Source: Acetoanaerobium pronyense | GTDB taxonomy: Bacteria > Bacillota > Clostridia > Peptostreptococcales > Filifactoraceae | Reading direction: 5' to 3' | DNA: 55,595 bases | NCBI RefSeq assembly: GCF_017874355.1 | Contig: NZ_JAGGLI010000017.1 | Span: forward strand, 1-55,595 | Shown: one piece after another, positions 43,083-51,451 of the stretch | Layout: every line of letters starts with the position of its first letter | Position numbering within the stretch: the first letter of the stretch is position 1 | The notes under the pieces: model-generated | Databases searched by the model: none | Told to the model about the DNA's origin: nothing | Seen by the model: the letters and a program-made list of their open reading frames with translations, nothing else | Position numbers and translations under genes: made by a program

Positions 43083-44282
43083 TTATAGAAAAGGGGATAA
43101 AGCTCTATCAAGAACTCCAAAGACTTTGGATATCAGTACCCCGTAATTAACTATAGGAACACCTTCCTCAAATGCCCTATATACTCTATTTTCCATTTCC
43201 TTGGAATTGAGCATACAGCCTCCGCAGTGAACTATAAGATCATATTCTTTTATTTTAGAACTTTCAGGGTATGAAGTTCCTGAATAAAAATCATAATCAA
43301 GCTCAGAGGACGATATGCTTTCAAGCCATTTTGGAATCTTATCTCTTCCTATATCACCTTGCTGTCTATGGTGAGTACATCCTTCACAAATTAAAACCTT
43401 GGATTTTGGCTTTAGTTTTTCTATAGAGTTTGCTCCATCTGCAAGAATCGAGAGCTCACCTTTAAATCTAGCAAATAATATAGAAAAGGATGTAAGTGGT
43501 ATATCTTCATCTACAATCTTGCTTACAGACTCAAATGCTTGAGAGTCTGTAATTACAAGCCTAGGTTTTTCTGATATTTTCTTTAGAGTTTCATCAAGCT
43601 CTGTATCTCTACATATTACAGGGATACCACCATGGTCTAGTACATCTCTTATTACTTGCTGCTGAGGAAGTATCAGTCTTCCCTTTGGAGCCGCCTTGTC
43701 TATAGGTACTACAAGTACTACATAATCAAGTGGATTTATAAGATCACCAACAAGTTTTTTTTCTTCAGTATTTGGATTTATCTTAGATAGATATTCCTTT
43801 AAATCATTTATACCAACACCTGTGCTAGCGCTACATCCTATAAAGGGAATTCCTAGTTCATTTTCGAAATCTTTAATTATGCTTTTTTGAATATTATCCT
43901 CTAGCTTTGAGGCTACACCTATTATTGGGATATTTTTTTCTTTTATCATTTCAATAGTTTCTTTGTCAAAACTACTCACACATTGCATACTATCAACTAC
44001 ATATATTGCTATTTCTGTTTTATTTAGAACTTCCAGAGTTTTTTTAACTCTAAGCTCTCCAAGATCTCCTTCATCATCAATTCCAGCAGTATCTATTAAA
44101 ACAACAGGACCAAGTGGTAGGATCTCCATGGATTTATACACGGGGTCTGCAGTAGTTCCTGGGACTGGAGAAACAAGTGCAAGCTCTTGATTTGTAAGTG
44201 CGTTTATAAGAGATGATTTACCTGCATTTCTTTTTCCAAAGATTCCTATATGTAGCCTAAAGGCTCTAGGCGTTTGAAGCAT
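43083..44282 (-). CDS. hydF: [FeFe]-hydrogenase H-cluster maturation GTPase HydF
   Basis: A 399-residue scaffold protein that assembles and delivers the 2Fe subcluster. It has an N-terminal Era-like GTPase domain (GKRNAGKSS P-loop, PGTTADP, DTAG in LIDTAGIDDEG), a dimerisation domain and a C-terminal Fe-S domain with CTHHRQQGDIGRDKIPKW and VHCGGC (the C-x-H...H-C-x2-C ligand set). Last gene of the hydGEF operon, 1 nt after hydE. The hydrogenase itself is not in the window. Confidence 0.96.
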   Translation of the reverse strand: MLQTPRAFRLHIGIFGKRNAGKSSLINALTNQELALVSPVPGTTADPVYKSMEILPLGPVVLIDTAGIDDEGDLGELRVKKTLEVLNKTEIAIYVVDSMQCVSSFDKETIEMIKEKNIPIIGVASKLEDNIQKSIIKDFENELGIPFIGCSASTGVGINDLKEYLSKINPNTEEKKLVGDLINPLDYVVLVVPIDKAAPKGRLILPQQQVIRDVLDHGGIPVICRDTELDETLKKISEKPRLVITDSQAFESVSKIVDEDIPLTSFSILFARFKGELSILADGANSIEKLKPKSKVLICEGCTHHRQQGDIGRDKIPKWLESISSSELDYDFYSGTSYPESSKIKEYDLIVHCGGCMLNSKEMENRVYRAFEEGVPIVNYGVLISKVFGVLDRALSPFL

Positions 44283-44283
44283 A

Positions 44284-45576
44284 TTAAACCTCCTTAGATT
44301 TAGTTAAATAAAGTGGGAGTTTTCTACCAGCTTCTTTTATAGACTCTATTGCATAATCCAGTCCGACTTCACTTTTATTTGAATAGATAACATAATTTTC
44401 TCTATAAGTTTCTGGCGTGTTTACAAGCATAAGGGAATTGGCTCCACTTATTAGTGCCTTGGCCTGTGCAGACCTATCCACAGTAAGAAGTGCAGTAGTT
44501 GCTGGGATAAATACTCTTTGACAGACAAGCCTAGTCACTGCCACAGCTTTTAAAGTCATGCGAACATCTCCATGGGGTAGATTTTCATATGGAGTGTTCT
44601 TAGCGGGAACAAAAGGTCCTATTCCAATCATATTAATTCCCATGTCCTTAAAAAACATTATATCCTTTGCAATATCCTCCTCTTTTTGCATTGGAAGACC
44701 TATTATTGCTCCATTACCATTTAGATATCCTAAAGACTTTATTTTTTGTATACATTTAAGCCTATTTTCCATATCTCCATCTGGATGAATTTCATCAAAT
44801 ATAGCTTTATTTGTAGTTTCTATCTTAAGAAGATAATTGTCAGCTCCACATGATTTGAAATACTCATATTCCTCAAGCTCTCTTTCACCTATAGATAGAG
44901 TAATCTTTAGGCCTGTTTCATTTTTTATTCTTTTTAATATATTTCCCATTATTTCTTTAGTATAATGTGGATCCTCTCCTGATTGTAGAATTACAGTTTT
45001 AAGGCCCATATTTTTTATATCATTTACAATTTCAAGGATTTCGTCTTCAGACATTCTATAGCGCTCAAGTTCAAGATTATCTTTTCTAAGACCACAGTAG
45101 TTACAATCTTTGATACAGTAGTTTGAAAACTCAATAGCTCCTCTAATGTCAACTACATCACCAACTACTTTTTTTCTCATCTCATCTGCCAGTTCAAATA
45201 GTGCTTCCTGCTCTGCAGGTCTATCAGTTTTCAAAAGATAAAGTACATCTTCATAAGCTAGCTCTTTTCCTTCTTCTATACTTTTGGTAATTTCCTTAAA
45301 TTCCAGACTTATATGTTTGTCTTTTAATTTTTTCACAATATTATCTAGTTTTTCATGTAAATCTTCATAGATACCTTCCACATTTACATCGTGGGATTTT
45401 AGCAACTCTTTAGATTTTTCAAGGTCTTGTTCACTTACTCTAATAGCAATAGCACAGACAGAACCATATTCTTTTGGAGCAGGAACAAGAACTGTATTTA
45501 TTGAGTTTTCTTTTAGCAAGTTGTCGCCCTTTAGCATATTGCTGGTTGATGATGTCATAATCAAATAATTTTTCAT
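44284..45576 (-). CDS. hydE: [FeFe]-hydrogenase maturase HydE with N-terminal DUF3343 domain
   Basis: A 430-residue radical SAM enzyme of H-cluster assembly. The radical SAM motif is C-I-K-D-C-N-Y-C at C154, C158 and C161, followed by typical HydE sequences (YRMSEDEI, QSGEDPHYT, ERELEEYEYFKSCGADNYLLKIETTN, IGLPMQ). Ordinary HydE is about 350 residues with its cluster near residue 65. Here residues 1-75 form an extra domain resembling DUF3343, a small family proposed to carry Se or S, including its conserved Cys (C41 in GSVCAIAIRV). Gap to hydG is 8 nt. There is no sign of a frameshift or a second start at the junction. Confidence 0.92.
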   Translation of the reverse strand: MKNYLIMTSSTSNMLKGDNLLKENSINTVLVPAPKEYGSVCAIAIRVSEQDLEKSKELLKSHDVNVEGIYEDLHEKLDNIVKKLKDKHISLEFKEITKSIEEGKELAYEDVLYLLKTDRPAEQEALFELADEMRKKVVGDVVDIRGAIEFSNYCIKDCNYCGLRKDNLELERYRMSEDEILEIVNDIKNMGLKTVILQSGEDPHYTKEIMGNILKRIKNETGLKITLSIGERELEEYEYFKSCGADNYLLKIETTNKAIFDEIHPDGDMENRLKCIQKIKSLGYLNGNGAIIGLPMQKEEDIAKDIMFFKDMGINMIGIGPFVPAKNTPYENLPHGDVRMTLKAVAVTRLVCQRVFIPATTALLTVDRSAQAKALISGANSLMLVNTPETYRENYVIYSNKSEVGLDYAIESIKEAGRKLPLYLTKSKEV

Positions 45577-45584
45577 AGTTCCTC

Positions 45585-46958
45585 CTACATAAACAGGTCT
45601 TTTTCACCATTTTCTATTCTTTTGAGCCTAGATAATACTTCGTCTTTTATCGGTTTTTCAGTTATTTTCATAAGTTCTTTTTCTATTATAATATTTCCTT
45701 TTGAAATGAGCTCTGTATCAGTTGTTCCCATAAGCTTTTCCTTTAAAGTTATTATTGCATTAGGTTGACAAAATTTGCTGATATCGGCTTCCTTTGCTAA
45801 GTTCATAAAAGCCTCTCCTGTTCTATTTGATCTGTAACAGGCAGTGCAAAAACTAGGAAGATGATCTTGGTCTATTATAGTATTCAATATCTCATCAAGA
45901 GATCTCTCATCAGAGGTTTCAAATTGATCCTTTCTTTGCTTATCATGGGCATAGCCTCCAGGTCCAGTTTTTGAAGCAGCTGACATTTGGGAAACTCCTA
46001 GCTCTAATAGTTCATCTCTAAGATATGCATTTTCTCTAGTCGAAAGTATGATACCTGTATATGGAACTGCTAGTCTATATATACACACGACTTTTTTTAA
46101 TTCTTCATCAGTAAGCTCATATGGAACTTTATCTAGTCCTGAGCCATGAGCAGGTCTAAGTCGTGGTATTGATATAGTATGAGGACCTACTCCATATTTT
46201 GTATCCATATATTCCGCATGAACAAGTGTGGCAAGAACATCAAATTTATAATCGTAAAGGCCTAGCAGGACACCTATTCCATAATCATCTATCCCTGCTT
46301 CAAGTGCTCTTTCAACTGCAGTTAATCTATAGTCATAATCTCTTTTTGAACCAGATATATGCATTTTTTTATAAGTGTCTCTATGATAAGTTTCTTGAAA
46401 AATTTGAAAAGTTCCTACTCCAGCAGCTTTGAGTTTTTTAAATTCTTCAACTTCCATAGGCGCTGCATTTACATTGATTCTTCTGATATCTGAATTATTA
46501 TATATAAGATCCATTGCAGAAGTTATATGGTCAATATCGGTTATCCTTTTGTCTTCACCGCAAACTAAAAGAATCCTTTTATGTCCCATTTCTTCGAGAA
46601 GTCTAACTTCACTCATGATTTCATCATTCAAAAGGGTTTTTCTTTCAAGGTCTTTATTTAGTGACCTAAAACCACAGTAAAGACAGTTATTAGTGCACTC
46701 GTTGCTTGTATAAAGAGGAGCAAATATAACTATTCTATTTCCATATATATGCTCCTTGATTTCTTTTGATGTCTTATACATATATTCTAATACTTCAGGG
46801 TCATTTATTTGAAGGAGCACAGAGGCCTCCTTTGCAGAAAGACCTGTCATACTTCTTGACTTGTCTATAATTGCAATAGCTTCAGACTTGCTAGTATTTA
46901 GAGAAGCTTCCAAAAGGCTTTCTATATACTCTTCGTTTATTATTTCAAAAGTGGACAT
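45585..46958 (-). CDS. hydG: [FeFe]-hydrogenase maturase HydG (tyrosine lyase)
   Basis: A 457-residue radical SAM enzyme that cleaves tyrosine to p-cresol and dehydroglycine, yielding the CO and CN ligands of the H-cluster. Both cluster motifs are intact: N-terminal C88-x3-C92-x2-C95 and the C-terminal C-x2-C-x22-C (CTAC ... SKFCQ) that holds the dangler Fe. It is the first gene of the hydGEF operon, with TTAGGAGGTTAG upstream. Two similar promoter-like modules lie in the 210-bp upstream region. Confidence 0.96.
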   Translation of the reverse strand: MSTFEIINEEYIESLLEASLNTSKSEAIAIIDKSRSMTGLSAKEASVLLQINDPEVLEYMYKTSKEIKEHIYGNRIVIFAPLYTSNECTNNCLYCGFRSLNKDLERKTLLNDEIMSEVRLLEEMGHKRILLVCGEDKRITDIDHITSAMDLIYNNSDIRRINVNAAPMEVEEFKKLKAAGVGTFQIFQETYHRDTYKKMHISGSKRDYDYRLTAVERALEAGIDDYGIGVLLGLYDYKFDVLATLVHAEYMDTKYGVGPHTISIPRLRPAHGSGLDKVPYELTDEELKKVVCIYRLAVPYTGIILSTRENAYLRDELLELGVSQMSAASKTGPGGYAHDKQRKDQFETSDERSLDEILNTIIDQDHLPSFCTACYRSNRTGEAFMNLAKEADISKFCQPNAIITLKEKLMGTTDTELISKGNIIIEKELMKITEKPIKDEVLSRLKRIENGEKDLFM

Positions 46959-46989
46959 TAACTAACCTCCTAAATTGACTTTCCAAATG

Positions 46990-47064
46990 ATTATATCAAA
47001 AATTTAACGAAGTAGATATTAAATATCTATAATTATATTATACAAAAAATTAACGAACTTGTAA
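46990..47064 (-). promoter_or_regulatory. Duplicated promoter-like modules upstream of hydGEF
   Basis: On the minus strand TTCGTTAATTTTTTG-TATAAT (47057-47037) and TTCGTTAAATTTTTGA-TATAAT (47011-46990) are near-identical and 47 bp apart. The distal copy has TTACAA (47064-47059) 16 nt before its TATAAT, a plausible -35. Between them lies a perfect AT-rich inverted repeat TAGATAT-TAA-ATATCTA (47013-47029). This suggests two start sites under shared control; TTCGTTAA resembles a Rex half-site (TTGTTAA) only loosely. Confidence 0.45.
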
Positions 47065-47169
47065 TGGTAATTTTTACTAAATTAGTAGAGAATTAAGAAA
47101 ATCATGATTATAAATTGCAAATAGAGTAATAGTTAGCAATTTATTTTTGTAAAAAGGTTACTTTGTTTT

Positions 47170-47973
47170 TCAAGGTTTTAAAGAAATTGGAATTTTTCTA
47201 TCTAATTTAATCTCAGTTTTATCTATAGTACATACATATGACAATATTTCAACGCCCAATTTCTCAGCTTCAATTAATGTATTTGCAAAATCCGGATCAG
47301 TCTCTTCATTTGGGCTAAAACCTTTGATATTAGGATGCTGTCCAACAAAAAGTATTACTCCTCTATATCCATTTTGAACTAAATTAGATATTTCATTTAT
47401 ATGTCTTGCACCTCGTATAGTAGGAGCATCAGGAAAATAACCCCAGCCATCTTTTTCAAGAGTTACACCTTTAACTTCCACGTAGGCTGGTTTTAGTTCA
47501 GGATTATAATATTTATTATCTATTATATGGATTTTTGATTTTTCTATTAGTTTTTCAAATTTTTTTTCATTATCAACCTTCATATAATCCGGCAGTTCAT
47601 TCCAGTTGTTAAAAAGAAAAAAATCGATTCTGCTATCAAGATGTTTTATTTCTTTTTTTAGATATCGATAACCTTCAAGTTCTTTTATTAATTTAGAAGA
47701 TACACCTTCAAAAGTAATCTGATTTGCAAGAACTGATTCTATAGAAATCCAGTGACTATCTTTTTTTATCATGTGAAGTTTAAAGTCTGTTTTTCCCAAG
47801 GGATTTGAATTTTGAGATATTAAGACTTCCGCATCTTTTACAGCAAGTTCTCGAAGTCTACCTGTATTAGGCACATGAGCTTTTACAATTTTACCATTAT
47901 AGTCTATATATGCTATAAATCTTTTTTCTCTTTTTATAAGTCTTGCTTCAATTAGTTCGTTTTTAAATTTCAT
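47170..47973 (-). CDS. sfsA: SfsA family DNA/RNA nuclease-like protein
   Basis: A 267-residue SfsA protein with CPNTGRL-type motif (HVPNTGRLRELA), SRIDFFL, AYVEVKGVTLE (nuclease core Glu-x-Lys) and YFPDAPTIRGARHI. It is about 35 residues longer than E. coli SfsA because of a charged insertion between SRIDFFL and AYVEVK (roughly residues 118-160), placed exactly between the two halves of the PD-(D/E)xK-like active site. Single gene; no terminator seen downstream. Confidence 0.9.
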   Translation of the reverse strand: MKFKNELIEARLIKREKRFIAYIDYNGKIVKAHVPNTGRLRELAVKDAEVLISQNSNPLGKTDFKLHMIKKDSHWISIESVLANQITFEGVSSKLIKELEGYRYLKKEIKHLDSRIDFFLFNNWNELPDYMKVDNEKKFEKLIEKSKIHIIDNKYYNPELKPAYVEVKGVTLEKDGWGYFPDAPTIRGARHINEISNLVQNGYRGVILFVGQHPNIKGFSPNEETDPDFANTLIEAEKLGVEILSYVCTIDKTEIKLDRKIPISLKP

Positions 47974-48155
47974 TATATTCTCCCAACTAAAACATTATCT
48001 TTATATTTTAATATATGATTCCCAAGGATTAAATTCAAGTGTCAATAATGAAAAGAAGAAATTTTTATGTTATAATAAATTGAAATTTTTAAAAAAACAC
48101 TATTAGATTTAAAAATTATTTACTTTAAATATTTTTAATACATAGGAGAGTTAAA

Positions 48156-49076
48156 ATGATTGATGAAAATAAATTTTCAAAAATAATGCTTGGCGCAGTA
48201 ATTTTTATGTTAATTGGAGTTACATCTGCATATGGACTTTATTATAACAATTTTTCACCTTTAAATGATAGTACCCATGTGGAAAATCAAAATAAAAATC
48301 CCTATCCAGTAATACCATACAACGCTTTCTCAATGATAAAAAAAGATTTAGTATCTATTTTAGGTGAGGGAATAGAAGGTGAAGGAGTTAGCGATGATAC
48401 AAGATATATAGATTATGAAAATCAAGAATGGTTTTTTCTTAATGCAAATGTAAGATTTTATTATGGAAGATATACAAGAATTTACAAAAATGTTTTGACC
48501 TTTGATGCAAATGACAAAACTAATTTGTACTCAAACATGAAAGAAACTCTTGGAGAGCCACTTTCTACAAACTTTGAAAGCGATGAATCTCTCCAAAAAG
48601 CTTTCTGGATAAAGGATTCAGTAAGCTATGAGCTTGTATCAAAAGATAAAAGTTTAGTTCTTGAATCTAGACTTGCATATTATGAAAACCCCAATAACTA
48701 TGAAATGGGGGAAAGGCCAACTATAATCCAAAGAATTAATACAGATATAAATAATGATGGTGATGTAGATGCTATACTCCTCATAGGTTCAAAGTCTTCA
48801 TATACTTCTCTTGAGTATAAAAATTTATATCTTTTAATTGGAAATAGCAAAGGGGCTTATGTTACAAATTTTCCAACTGAAAGTGATGGAGGGTCAAATC
48901 CTCAAATGTTTATAATAGAAAATAATGAAGAACAAAACCATGAAATTTTAACAGAGTCAGATCATTATTATATTAAATCATATAATAAATTTACTTTTGA
49001 TGGAAAGAATATCGAAAATATATATATTTCAGAGTTTGACCCCAGACAAGAAAAAGAAGAAGGAAATCATAATTAA
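48156..49076 (+). CDS. Membrane-anchored extracytoplasmic protein of unknown function
   Basis: A 306-residue protein. A hydrophobic segment at residues about 10-30 without a clear cleavage site suggests a signal anchor with the rest outside. Residues about 190-205 read TDINNDGDVDAILLIG, a D-x-N-x-D-G-D calcium loop as in FG-GAP/dockerin-type repeats, and the following strands resemble one VCBS/FG-GAP blade. No family recognised overall. Its own terminator overlaps the stop codon. It precedes the Mrp operon on the same strand but is separated from it by that terminator. Confidence 0.7.
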   Translation: MIDENKFSKIMLGAVIFMLIGVTSAYGLYYNNFSPLNDSTHVENQNKNPYPVIPYNAFSMIKKDLVSILGEGIEGEGVSDDTRYIDYENQEWFFLNANVRFYYGRYTRIYKNVLTFDANDKTNLYSNMKETLGEPLSTNFESDESLQKAFWIKDSVSYELVSKDKSLVLESRLAYYENPNNYEMGERPTIIQRINTDINNDGDVDAILLIGSKSSYTSLEYKNLYLLIGNSKGAYVTNFPTESDGGSNPQMFIIENNEEQNHEILTESDHYYIKSYNKFTFDGKNIENIYISEFDPRQEKEEGNHN

Positions 49077-49095
49077 TTATTGATTTCCTTTTTTT
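49061..49095 (+). terminator. Terminator overlapping the end of the extracytoplasmic-protein gene
   Basis: AGGAAATCA (49061-49069) pairs with TGATTTCCT (49081-49089), with AT pairs extending into the loop, followed by a T run to 49095. The stem starts inside the last codons of the gene. Confidence 0.85.
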
Positions 49096-49161
49096 ATAAT
49101 ATGAAATAGCTTTATATAAAATTGGAAATATGAGATTAATTTTAGATAAAGGAAGGTCATT

Positions 49162-49626
49162 ATGAGAATAAGAAAAAGGCATGGATTTTTAATAGTTTTT
49201 ATTTTTTGGATGCTTTTTAGTCTAAATCTGAATCTTAATAATATCTTGCTTGGATTGATATCAAGTTTTGTGGTTATAAATATAACATGGGATTTTGTTT
49301 CAGATAATAAGATTTTCAAGATACCTACTCTAAAAGTTCTAATCAAGTATAGCTCCAACCTTTTCTTAGAGATATATAAAGATTCATTTACCCATCTAAA
49401 AAGGATAATAAAAAAAGAATCAGACCCTTATATTATTCAAGTCAAGCTTCCCACTGAAGATCCGATAGTAATTACTATGGTTTCCAATGCAATCACACTT
49501 ACACCAGGAACAATAACAGTCGATGTAGAAAAAAATATACTATATATCCTTGATATTGAAGGTAATAGTAACAAAGATGAAACGATTAACTCAATTCTAG
49601 ATAGTTATAAAAAAGTTTTTGAGTAG
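49162..49626 (+). CDS. mnhE: Mrp/Mbh antiporter subunit E (MnhE/MbhA-like)
   Basis: A 154-residue PF01899 protein with two N-terminal membrane helices and a cytoplasmic domain ending VTMVSNAITLTPGTITVDVEKNILYI, the MnhE signature. First gene of an eight-gene run encoding a multisubunit Na+/H+ antiporter complex in the membrane. GGAAGG precedes the start. Confidence 0.92.
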   Translation: MRIRKRHGFLIVFIFWMLFSLNLNLNNILLGLISSFVVINITWDFVSDNKIFKIPTLKVLIKYSSNLFLEIYKDSFTHLKRIIKKESDPYIIQVKLPTEDPIVITMVSNAITLTPGTITVDVEKNILYILDIEGNSNKDETINSILDSYKKVFE

Positions 49627-49639
49627 TTAGGAGTGCTAT

Positions 49640-49897
49640 ATGTTAGAATTTTCGATGTTATTTATTTCTTTAGCAATATTTATAACCTTAATTAAGTTTT
49701 TTATAGGAAACACCGTATGGGAAAAGTTGCTTGCACTTAATCTTATATCCGTAAAAGTTATTTTGCTTATTTGTATATATGCTGTATATAAAAAAAATCC
49801 CATGCTTTTAGATATAGGAATAATATATGGAATTATTGGATTTTTGACAGTTATTATTCTTACTAGATTTGTAATAAAAGGGGGAAGACAAAAATGA
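49640..49897 (+). CDS. mnhF: Mrp/Mbh antiporter subunit F (MnhF/MbhB-like)
   Basis: An 85-residue protein with three membrane helices and the family pattern FFIGNTVWEKLLALNLISVKVI ... DIGIIYGIIGFLTVIILTRF. It follows mnhE by 14 nt and overlaps mnhG by 4 nt (ATGA). Confidence 0.9.
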   Translation: MLEFSMLFISLAIFITLIKFFIGNTVWEKLLALNLISVKVILLICIYAVYKKNPMLLDIGIIYGIIGFLTVIILTRFVIKGGRQK

Positions 49898-50202
49898 TAT
49901 TAAACTACGTATCTTCCATACTATTATTTATAGCAATGGCTTATATCGGATTTGGACTTATAGGAATATTCAGATATGAGGATGTATATTCCAAGCTTCT
50001 CACAAGTAGCCAAATCGATACTGTAGCTGCTATTACAACTATAATAGCGTTAATATTAAGAGCGGGTTTTAGCACAATGACAATAAAACTTATTTTGATT
50101 TTAGCCTTTGTATTAACAACTGGGCCAGTAAGTAATCATATCATAGCCAAGTCAGCATATTATAGAGGATATAATCCTAATAAGGCGGTGAATAAGAGAT
50201 GA
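49894..50202 (+). CDS. mnhG: Mrp/Mbh antiporter subunit G (MnhG/MbhC-like)
   Basis: A 102-residue PF03334 protein with three helices and the motifs GIFRYEDVYSKLLTSSQIDT and TGPVSNHIIAKSAYYRG. It overlaps both neighbours by 4 nt, indicating coupled translation. Confidence 0.92.
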   Translation: MILNYVSSILLFIAMAYIGFGLIGIFRYEDVYSKLLTSSQIDTVAAITTIIALILRAGFSTMTIKLILILAFVLTTGPVSNHIIAKSAYYRGYNPNKAVNKR

Positions 50203-50444
50203 TATATTTCTTTCATATATTACTTATAATAATATTACTATCCATAATATTTAATGACAATAACTTATATCTGATTTTATGCTCTTCTATTTTTTCTCTA
50301 ATATGCGCTATACTTTATTATATTTATAACGCTCCTGATGTTGCATTAGCTGAAGCAGCAATTGGAAGCGCAATTATCCCTGTTATCTATATAATTGCTA
50401 TTTCTAAACACTATAAAAGAGGAGAAAAGAGGGATGGGATTTGA
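50199..50444 (+). CDS. DUF4040 subunit (MbhD-like; corresponds to part of MrpA C-terminus)
   Basis: An 81-residue, two-to-three-helix protein whose IYNAPDVALAEAAIGSAIIPVIYIIAI matches DUF4040, a segment that in classical MrpA is fused to the C-terminus of the large subunit and in Pyrococcus Mbh is the separate MbhD. It carries the conserved Pro-Asp-Val-Ala-Leu-x-Glu sequence with membrane-embedded acidic residues. It overlaps both neighbours (ATGA, TTGA). Confidence 0.85.
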   Translation: MIYFFHILLIIILLSIIFNDNNLYLILCSSIFSLICAILYYIYNAPDVALAEAAIGSAIIPVIYIIAISKHYKRGEKRDGI

Positions 50445-50701
50445 TAAAAAAAATAATATTTATTATTATGATAATTACACTTTCTATTTCTTTTTTTAAT
50501 GCAGTAGAGCAAATTGAGCCATATAAAAGAGAGACTACAAAAGATTATTTTATCGAAAACTCAGTACAAGAAGTTGCTTCAAAGAATATAGTAACAGGAA
50601 TATATCTTGATTATAGATTTTTCGATACTATTTTTGAAGCTAGTATACTTTTAGTTACAGTAAGTGGAATTTTATATATGTCGAGATTTGAAGATTTTTA
50701 G
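50441..50701 (+). CDS. MbhE-like small subunit (end of MrpA / start of MrpB in other systems)
   Basis: An 86-residue protein with one N-terminal helix, an outer loop (EQIEPYKRETTKDYFIENSVQEVASKNIVTGIYLDYRFFDT) and a final helix beginning FEASILLVTVSGILYM. The sequence ...TGIYLDYRFFDTIFEA... is the standard extramembrane signature of MbhE and of the last part of MrpA. The start is TTG overlapping the previous stop (TTGA). Confidence 0.8.
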   Translation: MIKKIIFIIMIITLSISFFNAVEQIEPYKRETTKDYFIENSVQEVASKNIVTGIYLDYRFFDTIFEASILLVTVSGILYMSRFEDF

Positions 50702-50713
50702 AGGGGAGTTTTT

Positions 50714-51124
50714 ATGAAGGATTCTATTATATTTAGAACAGTGAGTAGAATACTCTTTTCTTTTATGCTTATATTTGGAATTTATATAGTAGCCTATGGA
50801 GACTTGTCTCCAGGTGGAGGGTTTCAAGGAGGAGCTATTCTCACTACTGCCTATTTGTTTTTTTACTTTATTGAACTAGATAATAAAATCAGTCTGAAAA
50901 AACTTATTAAAATGGAAAAAATATTGTTTTTGATTATGGTTTGCTCAGGTTTTATAAGCTTTCTTTTTTATGGAGAGTTTTTTACAAATCCCATAGTAAG
51001 CGGTGGAACTATACATAGAAGAATTTTTTTGGTTTTTTTAAATCTCATTATAGCAAGTAAAGTAACAATAGGTCTTATAGGAATAGTTGAGAGTTTTATT
51101 GAGGAGGAAGACAATGGAATTTAG
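50714..51124 (+). CDS. mnhB: Mrp/Mbh antiporter subunit B (MnhB/MbhF-like)
   Basis: A 136-residue PF04039 protein with four helices and the diagnostic GDLSPGGGFQGGAILTTAYL motif. It starts 12 nt after the MbhE-like gene with GAGGGGAG upstream and overlaps mnhC by 11 nt. Confidence 0.93.
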   Translation: MKDSIIFRTVSRILFSFMLIFGIYIVAYGDLSPGGGFQGGAILTTAYLFFYFIELDNKISLKKLIKMEKILFLIMVCSGFISFLFYGEFFTNPIVSGGTIHRRIFLVFLNLIIASKVTIGLIGIVESFIEEEDNGI

Positions 51125-51449
51125 AATTATATTGACCTTTATTACAGTGATTTTAGGGATTTATGGCCTTGGAACCAGTAAAAATATAATAAAATCCATC
51201 CTTTGTCTTCAGATAACAGAAAGTGCTGTAATTCTATTATTTTTGGCTTTTGCTCAAGTTGATAACGGTGTTCCGCCGATTTTTCCAAATGATACTAGTT
51301 TGATGGTAGACCCTTTGCCTCAAGCTCTGATGATTACAACGATTATCATAGGAAGCTCAATAACGGCTCTTGCTTTAATGCTGAGCATCAAACTATATCA
51401 TCATTTTGGGACACTAAACTGGAATGAAATAATGGACAAGGAAGGATAG
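51114..51449 (+). CDS. mnhC: Mrp/Mbh antiporter subunit C (MnhC/MbhG-like, NuoK homologue)
   Basis: A 111-residue, three-helix NuoK-like protein with the membrane Glu in CLQITESAVILLFLAF and PLPQALMITTIIIGSSITALAL. The start is the ATG at 51114, since GAGGAGGAAG precedes it; an in-frame TTG at 51087 would add an unlikely basic tail. It overlaps the end of mnhB by 11 nt. Confidence 0.93.
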   Translation: MEFRIILTFITVILGIYGLGTSKNIIKSILCLQITESAVILLFLAFAQVDNGVPPIFPNDTSLMVDPLPQALMITTIIIGSSITALALMLSIKLYHHFGTLNWNEIMDKEG

Positions 51450-51451
51450 CT

